From positions 30,041,453 to 30,105,452 of the forward strand of contig CM067343.1 of the NCBI GenBank assembly GCA_034190875.2: a DNA stretch of 64,000 bases. The letters are read 5' to 3'. The DNA is from Urechis unicinctus (taxonomy: Eukaryota > Annelida > Polychaeta > Xenopneusta > Urechidae). The notes under the pieces are model-generated. The model worked only from the letters and a program-made list of their open reading frames with translations. It did not search any database and was not told where the DNA came from. Below are positions 45,447 to 58,453 of this stretch, one piece after another (position 1 is the first letter of the stretch; each line of letters begins with the position of its first letter). A program made the translations under genes and the position numbers.

Positions 45447-45937
45447 GGCAACCGACGTCTCCTTCACCGTTCGACTTTGGTTATTGTCTTAAGGTTCGTA
45501 GCGATGTCAGTGATACAGGCCTTTCCATCTCGAGTGCAGAGTGATATAGGGTTTGAGAATGAAAGTGTCATTGCAATAAATAGGAGCGACGCCTTTACAC
45601 AGGGGCGCTTTTGCTCACGGATTCATTGCCCGCTTTAAATACCATGTTTCGGAAAAAGAATCGCTCCAACTCGTCGAGGACGGCCGGGCAACGGGGAATA
45701 TATGTGGTTTACCTGCCTACTCTTGCAAGGATGTATGGTGGGGGTAGCAAACAAGTTGATCCAATCTTCTGGTAGGGGTGCATCTTTCCAATAGGTGTCA
45801 GGGGAGGTCCAAATATGTTATAACCTGCAAGTGGAGGGTGACTCGACTCTCACGTGGAGATGAATAATGAGGCGTTTGGTTGTCGTGCGGCGCGGATTAT
45901 CATCCTTAACATGACGTCGCAAAACTATGCATCTTGC

Positions 45938-47390
45938 ATGTTTGTTCCATTATTGTGCACATATCATGTTAATTTCCATCTCGCAACCACTAGGCTCTGG
46001 TGTATTTGTTTCATTTGTTTACCAAGTGTCCAAAAAGCACAATGTAATGGCTAGATTACTGAGATAGATACGCAATGTGTGCATCTTGTAATGTATCTCT
46101 GTTTGTGCGAGGGAATAGCTGACTCACCGGAGTGATATGATAATTCCAATGAGATTACTTGTAGATTTTGCGACCAGAAAGAGTGATATCTGTAGACAGC
46201 TTGCAAGGGATCAATGCAATAAGAATAATAATTATAGTTATTCTGAGGATTAAGCTGGGATAACGACTTAAGGGAAATTGATTATTGAAGCGCTGTGTAT
46301 TGTACGGGTACAGCTAATGGCGCATACATTTAAAAATTCTTCATTCGATGTAGTCATATAGACAGGTTGTTGTCCTGAATGTCAAGTGTATCTTAAACAG
46401 TAACTGCAGTGTATCATTCAAATAAACAAAGGTTTGCCTTCATTTATTATTTTATTTTATTTGGTCGCTCACAAGCAATTTTTTTCAAGAGGAATTATTA
46501 TTAGTATTTCTTTCCGTACTTAAGCTGTGGTTGACATTTGATATTTGTCTTGTTTTCGCACATGCTGCTTGCGTAAACAATCATGATAAAGAAGTCAGGA
46601 TCAGAATTCTTGGCAAGAGTATATGCTTATGCCCAGTCAAACGATATGTAGTTCAACATCGTTATTATGCTTTTGAAGAAATAAGACTTCAGTTCATGTG
46701 CCGTTGTGTTGCGAGTGATTCAACATAAAAAAGTTATGAATACATCATTTGCCCATAAAAAATATTCACATCACCACATCATCGCAGTTGCCAGCGGATA
46801 TTATGTCTAACTCAATAAATCACTCCTTCAAAGGACATTTCAAGTACCAACCATCCAGCCATCGCGACAATGATTCACGCCCCAAGCAAAGTCCACTCTT
46901 CAAAATACTGATTATTCAGATCAAGACGAATGTATATGCCCTCATATCAATTTTACTGAGTTAGTCTCAATAATATGGAGATAAATATGCCAATGTGTGG
47001 GGGACCTTTCGTGGTGACTAACAACCACATACATCCAAAGCTAGGTTAAGATATATTTGAAAAGATTGATTTACTATTCAGAATATTGTTTGTTATGTCA
47101 CATTCCATGAATGTTGACTTTTCATGCAACATTCCGTCACGCAACCACTATGTTCGTGATTATTCTACATCTTTCGTCCAAGTTACCAAATGGCTCAATG
47201 CGATTGCTTGATTTCAGAGTAAATACGTAATTAGTATCGTTCAATGTGTCTCTGTTTGTGTCAGAATATATCTGACTCGCAGGAATGATGCATCATTCCA
47301 ATGATAAAACTTATTAGATTAATGAAACCAAGGGACAGCTTATAATAGATTAATGCGATAAGAATAATAAACATTGTTATCATATTGATT
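45938..47390. repeat. Diverged direct repeat pair
   Basis: The block at about 45938-46240 (CGCAACCACTAGG, TATCTCTGTTTGTG, CTGACTCACCGGAGTGAT, GCAATAAGAATAATAA) recurs in the same order at about 47110-47390 (CGCAACCACTATG, GTCTCTGTTTGTG, CTGACTCGCAGGAATGAT, GCGATAAGAATAATAA). The offset is about 1.15 kb. Confidence 0.65.
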
Positions 47391-47399
47391 GTCTTTAGA

Positions 47400-48000
47400 A
47401 GCCCTGGGTGGTATTAATCTGGGCAAGGTGCCTTTTATAGATTAACGAATTTCACAATTTTAGGAATTCATCCTGGCTAAAAGATATTCTGTCGAGTTGT
47501 TCCTCATTATCCCCGATGAATAATGTAATTTGTTCCTATGGTCCTGGTCTCTCTTCAGTAAATACTGATGCTAAGTAACCATGATTATTCCGAGGCTGTT
47601 TTGTGCTTCGAAATAACATTAATGTGTAGTATCTTATAAAAGACCTATGGTTGCTTTAGTTTCCAGTTTTGACCTTGCATAACTGTAAATGCTTTTGGGT
47701 TTTATCATTTCTGTTTTACTTATATGCTGCTGTTCTTTGAATAATATAAGATCTGCATATTGTTCTCTTTGTCTAAACTTATGTTGTCTGTTGGCAGCAT
47801 TCTTGACTATTGTGCCATATAGGTATATATCAATGCTACGGCGTATTCTAAATGGTATAAGCTTCCTAGCTTCATCTCCATCTATTTCCGTTAGTGGATT
47901 CCTCCGCTGGAATACACTTTTTCTTTCAAAGGTTTGTCTTTTTGAACAAAACCTGCGTTTGCCATTTGATATTCGTCTTGCTTCCAAACATAATGTTTTT
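47400..48000 (-). mobile_element. Fossil non-LTR retrotransposon: endonuclease/RT linker
   Basis: The minus-strand frame 47987-47634 ends SIYSYARSKLETKATIGLL, the same linker block as in the relic at 43.1 kb (AFYDYVRSKLK). Below it, in other frames, ASVFTEERPGP and NEEQLDRISF correspond to the SVFTEE block and the segment before the RT core. Stops and frameshifts are present. Confidence 0.7.
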
Positions 48001-48059
48001 GCCTGGGATTACACAATTATATACTCCTCTCGTCCAACAGCAATTTTTGCATGAATTGT

Positions 48060-49650
48060 TTCACACTGCCATACGTAATTGCTGAGTAATTAATATCATA
48101 TTTATTTTACCTAAACATGATAAGCATATTGAATATTCCTTATCATACTTGTATAGTATTTATTTCTTGGACATGTTATTTCTCTCATATCGTTATTTAA
48201 TCTTGATTGGAATGATTCGATTCAATCGTTACTTACATAGCTCTGCGGTTAAACGTAACTTGCTATATGGCTCCTATAATAGCAACCATAAGCCTTGACT
48301 TTACAGATCATCGGGCCACAAGGGAATCATTATTTTGGTTTATGGAGTTAACGATTACATGGTCAGCTTGCTGTAAGCGGAAAATCTAATTGATTAGGCT
48401 ATCCTGTATAAATGATGACGCCTTGGATGATTTCGGCTTATTGTATCACGAATGTTGTAAGCGAAAGCAATGTTATTGCACTATCAGTACAGCGGCAGAT
48501 GAATGAGCTAATGTTGTTCAAGCATATTGCTCTCATATTCAGAGGAACGTTTGTTCTAAGCAAACCCAGTTAAATATACCTGCAGATATTGCAATATTAG
48601 ATTCAATCGCATCCACAAACAGTGAGGGAGAACGTAAAACTATGGGAAGAGTTGTGTGATCACTTCATGATGAACATTAGCACGTTTGTGTTGGTCCGCC
48701 TTGAAAGGCAACAGCTGGATAGTCTTAATATCCATCGACAAAACTCCAATCAGTACACTTGTAAAATGTGCCTCATTGATGCAAAGATCTAGTAAGTGCC
48801 TCGTCACTATTCTTTTGGGGAAACATGTATTAAGAATTTAGTGATGAAATGTTTACATTCATATGAATATCATTGTAGTGTTGGGATTACAAGCTGTAAT
48901 CAGATTGTGTTTTTTTTATTTACAGACTTGGTGGTTTGACAACCTTAGAAGTATCTGATCAGCTGATTGTGTATTCCATAAGATTTGCTTTATTAAAAGA
49001 GGCTTATTTATGACCGGCGCCAAAATGAAATTTAATGATCAGTTATCTTATCTAATCTCAGTTCAAAATATTACAATGTAATGTCTAAAGCTACAATGAA
49101 AATGTATCAGGTTTAAGCGACACACGCCACAATATTTGGGATTCAAAATCAACATTCTGTATCTGTAGTGACATTCGTTTAAAGGTGATGGGGCCTGGCC
49201 CAATTGATGTTTTACTTAATTGGGATCTCATATATCACCGAAATGATTTTTTCAAGATGTTTTATTTATAGATTTTAGCCGTGCAAATTTCATGTTCCTC
49301 AATACGTTCTATTTGTTGATACAAAGCAGAATGACTTTTGACGCATTCTCCTCGAATTTCAAGGCAGCTATGATAAAAGATACTATATTCACATCCTCAT
49401 AAACATTTCACCTTCACTTTATGTCAAACTTTACAATTTCGTCTTGTCAATCTTTGACGAAAATTTGCTATTTTGTTGAAAAAGCAAACTTAGGGATACA
49501 ATATTACATTTGTCTGAGTGTGGGATGATCAGTGGGAAGATTTTATACATGAACAATATGATCGTTCATATGCAATTATACTTGCATTGCAATCACATCG
49601 TTTTAAGAAATACGATTGATTAAAGTCATCTTTATTAGGAGGCCAATCAA
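48060..49650. other. AT-rich intergenic DNA
   Basis: No gene, motif or strong repeat was recognised. Confidence 0.4.
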
Positions 49651-49659
49651 CACTAATAA

Positions 49660-50780
49660 CTTTTATTTAAAAGCAGTTAATAACAGCCGTGGAAATACAC
49701 AAAAACACTAAAGACCCCACAAAATATTTCTCTAATTTCAAGAATACATATGGCAAACTGACAATGTGACATTAAACTAGAATAATCCACAATAATTATT
49801 TCCTTTGGTCTGATGATCGACGTTGCGATGTATGATTCAATCTTAATCCTTATTATTGATGTATCAGGACTGTTTTTTGACGCTTTACAAATGGCAGTTG
49901 CCCGGCTTACGTGGGTCACTCGATCGTGCAATATTCTGAGCTTAATGACCATTAGAACTCTGGATGGTCGATCACTAATTCTGTAACTGGATTTTGTGGA
50001 AACCCAGTCACTGTTGAGTGAGTGGTGTTTGATAATAGTGCGGGCCTAACGCCTCACAGAGAGGTTAATCTTCCCATATTGTGATAATAAATGGAGCGAG
50101 CCTCGTGCAATAACAGGATGTACAGCCCTGATGCAGACCATATTTAACCACCAACACAATTTAGGCCCGCCCCTCCAACCAGGGTAGATGAATCCGTGTA
50201 AGTGAAAGCTATCTATGCATGGTTTGGTAACCGAAAACTCATGGTTCGTAACTGCTATTCATCGTAAAATTTTATTCATCACTTTGTGGCTTTCACTACA
50301 CATTTAGTATTATATCACCATTACTGGTGTTGGATTAGCAATGGCTGCAATTTTGACTGAAGAGCTTGAGGGTCACACGGAAAGCCACAGGAAGGCGTGA
50401 ATCAGAGCTTCGTGCTGTGTGATTGATTGAATGCGATGCTGTACGCAGGTACTGGGGTGCTGTATGAATGTGAGCGCTTTTAAATGGACAAATGAGGTAT
50501 ACATCATGCGGTTTGGGTTAGTTATGTTGAACCACTCGCATCACGTTTCTAGTTAATGCCACACGAACCGGCATATTATTTGTTCAAACGGTCGTGGTAA
50601 GGATATTAATTCCCAGACATCTACGTTTAACTGCTCTTTAGGAAATGGCCCTCCAACCAATATTGCGATGATTGATACAAATATTGCCCAACAGAGTTGA
50701 CGAGTTGACCTCAAACTTGCTCTGACGTTTATGTTATTTCACAAATGGAGCTGGATGTTCTTTGTTGGACCTAAATACCG
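49660..50780 (+). repeat. Long diverged repeat family, copy 5
   Basis: Landmarks: GAGCTTAATGACCATTAGAA near 49938, AACCCAGTCACTG near 50000, AAGGCGTGAATCAGAGC near 50393, TGGACAAATGAGGTAT near 50485, CACACGAACCGGCAT near 50562, and a TTGTTCAAACGGTCGTGG word near 50580 matching TTGTTCAAAGGACGTGG near 37550. Non-coding. Confidence 0.6.
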
Positions 50781-53700
50781 TATTGCCACATATATGACAT
50801 CCATATATATGTATAGTCAATGGTAACTTATGTCCAGTACATTTGCTGGTATTTAATGTACCTTATTCGTCTTGTTTTGATGTGTGTGACAGGGTTAACA
50901 GAATCCCTGTGGCGTAACAGCCTTATCCAAGCTAACGTTCCCAAGAAATAATCGAAAAGCCAGAACAAAAGCTTTTTTGGCCACCCTATTAGGACTGTGG
51001 AATCTCGCATCTTTTTCTCCATAGGTATCACCACAAGCAGTTCGATAAATGAATTGAAAGAAATCATAACATTTGCTACAATGATTTTCACACCAGTCGA
51101 TGTGTTTTTGCAAAATTTAATTAATGAAAGAAGCATGAAGGCAGCTTTTAATGTAAAAGAGGGCTCCACAATAGGCAATAGCTAATTCCTGTAATTAGTC
51201 AGCAGGTCTCTTCTTTGGTGGATCTTTAAAAAAAAAAGCCTTCTACAGAGTATATCTGTATAATGCTCAGATATAATCGATCCTTTTGATATAGCGTTGT
51301 ATTGATCAATTTATAGATGTTTACAAGTACTCTAAACACAAATCATGCAACCCTCACATTTGCCATGATCAAGCTTATAATGATGTCATAGCAATGTTTA
51401 CAAAATATACTTATTTATACCCATTTAGACCACTGAACCTCAAATATTACTTGGTCATAATCTATACAAATGGGGCTTTAAATGGTAGACATAAATGTTA
51501 AATCTGCATCTGATTGAATCCTGCAATTATTTGTATATGACATAAGTGTATTCACACAATTGATAAATATATCAATAAGAAACGTAATAACATACGCAAA
51601 CATTATGAGATTGTATATCGTAATAGTTTTTGTCCACTACTTATTTCATAATAGATAAACATTTATTTGTGATGATAAATGAAACCACCAATCACTTTAA
51701 CATGACATGTATCGAAACTTGAGTAAATCAATAACTTTTATGATGTTCCATACTGGATTAAACACCCTAATTTAGACTAGCTTCTGGCATTCGAATTCCG
51801 AATAATAACAAAAGAAGCAGGGTGACGTAAGGAAATGACAAAGACAAATGACTCTGATGCAACCAACGAAAATCCATATAGATATTACGAATTGTCTATG
51901 TTGTTGAGGTAATAAAGTTATAATAGAGATTAGAAGTTAAGCGCAAACTGAAGAATTTTGAAAATTTCTATCTGTGAGATGGATAGTTGTATGAGTTATT
52001 CGTGAAAAACACTAGCTCGTTCATCAGCAGTTAGATTTGAAATGCAATTACATTTTTTGTGGCAATGAGATGTGCGATAAGATTAATCGGAGTGAATCAG
52101 ACAATAGTAATCTTAAATTTTAATAAACGGAAACAACTATTGCCCCCCCCCCCCCGAGGCAAGATGCATCATCCAATCTTCAACGTTGATATTACGGAAT
52201 AGCCTATTGATGAATCATGGCGGCGCCATACAGCAACAGACGCATAACTGTGTAAGGATCCGATGTGAGTAAAAGAAGCATCAAGGAAAAGTGCAATATT
52301 CATTCCACACCAAGCAACGCCTTCCGCAATATTCGGCGATTGCTTGATGTAATTGCAACCACACAGATTCACAAAACAATTGGATTATTTATAAGGACCA
52401 AATGAAATCGCAAGCGTTAGATACTATGTGATCCAATAATTTGAAAAGGAAAATCGCAAATGAATAAAGACATTGCTATCACTATTCAAAAAGCAGTGTA
52501 CAGCCTAGCGGGTGAATCGTTTCCTATTTCTGTGGTCATTCAAAATGCATGATATGATCATGTCAAGGTTTAAGCAACAAACAAAACAATGATGTGTGAA
52601 CATACCTTTTATATCGAATATATCGACACTCATGTAAATAAGATGCACACCAACATAGTCGATTTTATGGAGGATATAAATACTTTTGTTTGATAAATGG
52701 AAGAAAAATGAGATCGAGCATATCTCTTGATTTATCAATTTTGTGCTGGTAATTTGCATCGCGGTGACTATACGTGATCATTTTCGATTAAAACCAACTC
52801 GATTTAAAACTCCAAAATCAAGCTAAGGAAGATTGACAACCGCTTTTTAATCACGTATGTTTCCACATTGCAGTGAACACGGAACAATCATCATACAATA
52901 ATGCTAATTGATATACAGCGTTCCAACATACATATTCTAAGATGTATGCACAACCAAGTACTTCTACGACACAAGTGCCAACGCATTGTACGGTGGAGCG
53001 GGGCAATCACAACAGCCTTAGCAATATAATGGTAGATAGCAGCCACGACAAGTGTAGTAGTTATCATATCATAACGTCAAGGATCATAGCGGGTACATAC
53101 TTTTCCATACTCTTCGTCATTAATCTTTTCAAAAATTCTAGGCTTGAAGCAGCGTCAGCTCACACGAGCTATGTTATTTCCACATTTTTACACGGTCGCC
53201 ATCCAGTGTATCACCACAATATTGATCCGCCTTATGGGCTGATGGTCAATTTTTTGTTGCGTTTGTAGGTGGATTTGGTAGGATACAAGATATTGGCAGA
53301 GTGGTAGGTAGGAGAGGGGGGGGGGGGGGTGGTTCCTACCATGCCTTGGGCCTGATATATTCATTTCTCTATATGCCGCATCAGAAAAACAATTAGTATT
53401 GAGGCTCAGGAGAGAGAAGATTAGTTTATCTGAATAGTCTTATCCATCGTCGAAATCCCCAGAACGGTCAGACGACAGTAGAATCTAATATTGGCGCCTA
53501 TCATACATCTCTTGTGGGTCCGGTTAAACTGCATAATGTTGTTCATATATGATCCCTTATATTATATTAATGTCCTTTTGTCTATGAGGATTATGCCCAT
53601 TTGTGTTACATTGCAACTTTAGCAAGATGTTTGGGCATTTACTGGAGACATCAAATATAGTGACGATTAGATTATATACCATCTTATTGCATTCATTAGT

Positions 53701-54450
53701 ATTACATGCATGACTATAGATACTAATAATGCCAATTGGCAATTTAACATGCTTCTATGAAATACTCAAGCAAAACAAAACACGTAACAAATGCCACTGA
53801 GTATGATATAATGTTAGTGATTCACGCTGACGGAAGTACGCTTAGAGTTTTGGTCACAATATATATATTCATATGCTGAATCTTGAACCAAGTAACACAC
53901 GACATGTTGAAGCTGTTGATCATCTCCTTGAATGATTCAAAAGTCATTATTTAAAGGAATATCTGTAGTTGTCGTGAACAGGGCGGAACTACTGTTACGC
54001 CCTCATCTATAGCCAGCCATTCCATAATAATGTCCAATACCGAGTAAAATGGTGAACAAGCGTGAAGATTATGCAACAACATTTACGAATATTTTCGACA
54101 ATTTATCAATGGTAATGATCTATATTGAGATTGATGATAGACATATAGTCACACATCAAAATGTATTCAATATTTGCCAAATCCCTAGAAAAGGATGCAA
54201 ACAAATGTCGTATTGGAATATATCAAGCTGTCATTTAGAAGGCATGGATCACTTTTGTGTCGTATTGGTCGATATTCTAGGTCTCTCGTTAAATGAGAAC
54301 GCCAATAAAAAGATTGAGAATAGACAGCACGGTTACAGCGCAACTGTTTAGAAGTCCACACCAGTAAGCGTCATGATCCACAACTTATCATTTAGTTTGT
54401 TCTCTGGTTAGTGCATGCCTAGTGGGGCGTTATTAAAGGGAAATGCTACA
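50781..54450. other. AT-rich intergenic DNA
   Basis: No gene was recognised. It contains a poly-C run at 52143-52155 and a poly-G run near 53315-53329. Open frames at 50828-51178 (minus), 52942-53268 (plus) and 54049-54351 (plus) have no recognisable motif. A short GC-rich island at about 54455-54570 stands out. Confidence 0.4.
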
Positions 54451-55876
54451 GTTCATTGCCGCGCCACCCAGCGGCCGTCGCGTAATTGCGCCTCTTTTGG
54501 CGGAAACCACATTTGACGCGCTGCAGTATTTTCGCGCCCGGTGCGCCCGCGTCTGCGCTGCAACGAGTTGATTTCAAAGTAATTCGTGCGCACATAGCGA
54601 CTAGAGTCTATTTGCAACATGCTATGGATTCACATTCACATAGCATATATCAAATCTTTTGCGAGATGATGCGGAGGCATCTGGGTGAATGAGGTTAAAT
54701 GAATAAGATTAGGTAATGTACAACTATAACAAGTTATCGCTTTAGAATTCCTGAAGAACTATGATTAGCGATAAATATTTAAGTGTCATAACATACAAAC
54801 TGGTTAACCAGCGATTTATCTGTTTCAGCCGGACAAACTGATGTTAGCGGGTACTCTTTTAGCTGAGAGTTATTAAATGCGACTCAGCCTATTCAATCTT
54901 TGATCTCTGCTGAATACAATTTAAAGCGCGACATTTCTTCTTGAAACATCGCATGATGCTTTGTTTGACCGTCAAGCATCGCGTTACCACAGAGCTTTCA
55001 GCATAATTGAATGGAAGATTGACAGCAGCATCACTGCGGCTAATCGAATCATTCTACAGTAGGAAGGTGATTGGAGACAAGCAGTTTGACGCCCGTAGAC
55101 GATTGATTGGATAGAGGGGCGATAAGCGAGCATGATGAGTCACTACCGTTAGCCATAACGTAGCTACGATTGCGTTAGTGCGTGGTGACCATATTTGTCA
55201 TTTGTTTGTCCAGAGTCTCTTAATATCTTACATTCTGACGAGACGTTACGTTGTACGTGAAATGATCCGATGACGAGGACAGTCTGTAGCTTCCAGGGTT
55301 TCAGCTTAAAGTTGAGTCATGTCAGTTAACCACTGGTTATAGAACGGTTTGAAAATGTTGATATGGAAATAGACAGATAGTGAGCCGACTATCCTCGAAC
55401 CTAAAATCTGAACCAGATGCACTTTCGGTATTGCCCATATCATGAAAATGACAATATTACACATGAATGTGCAATATATCAATGTTCTAGGGTGAACGAA
55501 GAGCTATTTGGACTGCATAACGTATTGTTCATAGCTGTGCTCTTAACAGTGGACTTGTACTCTATGCTTTTGGAATATATCAGGGATGTTCCTTGACACA
55601 TTGTGGCTGTGTAGGTGAGGCTTACCGGGGATTTCTGATAAATCTATTACGAAGTAGTATGAGCCAAGTGTACGAATGTTTATGGCTATCCAAAACATAG
55701 CCGCGTAGCTGTTATAAGTCTGTCTGCGCGACACGCACACACAAATTTGGTATTAGTAGAACACATAAGATAGGGATAGCATATATGGATGAGAAACTCC
55801 TGGGCACCAGATCAGTCATCTTTGTGCTGATGAGGTTCAATCAACCTAAGAATCGAAGGTTTAGATGGAAACATGA

Positions 55877-56003
<127 letters not shown>

Positions 56004-57319
56004 AACACACACACCCACATCCAACCCAACCCCCCACCCCCACCCTCACTCTCAGACACATAATCGAAGTTATGAAACATTATCGTTAGGTTCCTTATGG
56101 GGAAGTATTCACTATTTACAAAATAACTGTCAGAGAGATTCGAAGCTCCCTGTACATAGAATTACGTCGTTGAGTCGTTCGATCGATTTGACTGCGACCA
56201 TCTTGCTGCATGTAATTATCTACTTAATTCAAACGGTCATAATCTGTGGCTGGTCAGAAGTTGTAGATCAGCACCCTCAATGATTGCTTATTTTCCTAAC
56301 CAGGCAACCTCTCCCTACTCCCACGCCCACGTCCGCTACTTTTTGCAGGACTTTATTGTGCTATTCAATACGTCGTTGGGTCAGTCGGCATTTGTTTTTT
56401 AATATGATTGTCTCACAAAAATCAATAGGCACATGAAATCAATGCTCCCAGTACATATAATAATGTCATCTAGATGTTGGGTCGATTTGACTGCCACCAT
56501 CTTGCTGAATGCAATTATCGACTGAATTTCTTTTGCCATATGTTGTGGCTGGTCACAAAAATCAATAGGTATATGAAATGATTACTTCGACATTCGTTTC
56601 GTTAACGCTGAAAATGATTATATGATCTTGCAGGTAACTCAAGAAGGCAATGTCAGATTTTCCGACTTTACAAGATGTAAAGCATCTGTATTAATGTCCG
56701 TATTACATATGCTGACGGACTGTACGTGACCTGAATGCTATGAGTCATCGGAGTGCTTACACGAGTCCCGCATTACCCACGATATGGGGTATGAAACAGT
56801 ATTACCAATATCCTGGCTTTTTCAGTCAGGTCATCCACAGGCTGCGTTCCTAGAATGACACATTGGCTTTGTACTGTTGGACTGGTACAAGGAACATGAC
56901 GATCACATTAATCGATGGCCAACAATTCCCCTACAAGTGTTAACTGGCTTCCTGGTTCTTCTAGTCCAACTAGTCATCTGTGTCATACAATATGTTTGAT
57001 ACTATATTAGGATAAAAAGGAGGCTAGAAAATAAGACATCGGGTCTCGATAAGCTAAGGTCAGTGAGATGAGTCGGCATGAGATAAATAAGAGGTAAGCC
57101 GGCGTATTGGCTAATTGACTTGGAAGACCTATGGTGTGTATTGGTGAGTGGGCCAGATGGCACACACCTGAGAAGAATATGGATTGCTTATTACAGGCTG
57201 TTGTCATTGTAAAACATAAAAGGAATATTAATGACATTGAAGCTTTCTCAGCAAGATAAAACATCATTCGGTTTAGTGGATACGTTTATTGTCAGAGCAT
57301 ATTTTGGAGTGATACAGCA

Positions 57320-58318
57320 ATGTCTCTATATTGCCGTAGCAAGCATTGTCTCTGTATATCCTTATTTGGGCTTCTTTGTGTTACAGTGCTGTTTTATATC
57401 ACTATAAGTCTTAATCTTTATGAACATGTAACTCCTTTGTTGGAGCATAGAGAACTTAATATCGGACATAACACTCAGGATATACATTGCCTATTTCATT
57501 CATCGGATTCTCAAGTCAGCGCAAATGACACTTATCGCCTTGGTGAGATTTTCAAACAAGTCGACCACGCAATTTCCGACCCTCGTCTGCCCAGAGCTCT
57601 AACCCCAACCCTGTACAAGGATACGGTCACTTTTTTGTCCAAGGTGAGACAGGTTTTTACGGAGCATAACATTACGTGGACACTATCCTTTGGCTCGCTC
57701 CTGGGGAATGTATTATGCCATGATATATTGCCATGGGACGACGACTTGGACTGCTCTTTGCTGAAATCCGATTTGAATAAAGTCGAAGATCTCCACAAAA
57801 AGGGAATTCTGAAGGACAGTTACGGACTTGGATATAATATCGTAAATAAAAAGATGTTCGAATTATCTAAGCCTTTCATCAAGCCCTACCCATGGAGCTA
57901 CCCATTCATTAATTTTACACATTTGGAAATAAAAGACACTGTCGTCAAACTGACCGACTGGAGACGACCCAAACTTAACTATCAGGTTGATTTCGAACAT
58001 TACTTCCCATTGCGCTGGCGCCCATTTGCGGGTATGTGGCTGCCGGTTCCCAGGTATCCATAGAGTGTTCTGAACATGATTTACCCGGCACTGTCATGTA
58101 AAATGTCCACTTGGAGTCATACACAAGAACGATATCGTACAAATCCTTCCAAAACTAATTGCTCCTTCCTTAGATCTGCATACCCTAATGCCTATTTGAC
58201 GAAAAAAGGGAACATCGCTTTGGAAAAGCTTTATTTTGGGAATTCAACCTTGTATGATATGTGCATTGAAGATGATCATAATCAATACCGGGCGACTAAC
58301 GCCTTTTGGGAGGCTTAA
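57320..58318 (+). pseudogene. LicD-family type II membrane protein, copy 1 (internal TAG)
   Basis: The LicD/fukutin-type fold transfers phospho-sugar-alcohol or phosphocholine groups to glycans (family knowledge). The sequence has a membrane segment at residues 11-33, a lumenal stem with an NDT glycosylation site, then SFGSLLG (124-130 region) and LPWDDDLD (138-144), the catalytic DDD-type motif. At codon 248 (58061-58063) a TAG replaces the TGG of copy 2. The frame then stays open to TAA at 58316-58318, ending ATNAFWEA exactly as in copy 2. As read, it would give a 247-aa product lacking the C-terminal 84 residues. One nonsense change is the only disabling lesion seen, so it may be recent, polymorphic, or a sequencing error. 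Confidence 0.85.
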
Positions 58319-58373
58319 ATGCTCGTCGTATATTTCATTGTAAGAATAGATGAACCAAACACCACTGCTGTGC

Positions 58374-58453
58374 AGGTAATATTCGATATTTTGAATCACA
58401 TTATAAGTCAAACAGGTAATATTCGATATTTTGAATCACATTATAAGTCAAAC
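58374..58453. repeat. 40-bp tandem duplication in LicD copy 1 3' flank
   Basis: CAGGTAATATTCGATATTTT plus GAATCACATTATAAGTCAAA occurs twice in a row here, but only once at the equivalent place in unit 2 (62233-62272). Confidence 0.9.

Noticed and set aside
44797-45638. Long open frames (up to 240 codons) on both strands
   Set aside because: They read through the ACAT microsatellite (HTYI / MYVC periodic peptides) and have no other content.
50828-51178. 116-codon minus-strand frame
   Set aside because: Considered as a retrotransposon fragment, but no RT, endonuclease or RNase H motif is visible.
54049-54351. 100-codon plus-strand frame
   Set aside because: No family features or splice or repeat support; chance cannot be excluded.
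57007-57267. Minus-strand frame upstream of LicD copy 1, also present at 60946-61131
   Set aside because: It looks signal-peptide-like, but it is shared only because the whole unit is duplicated, and the two versions end differently.
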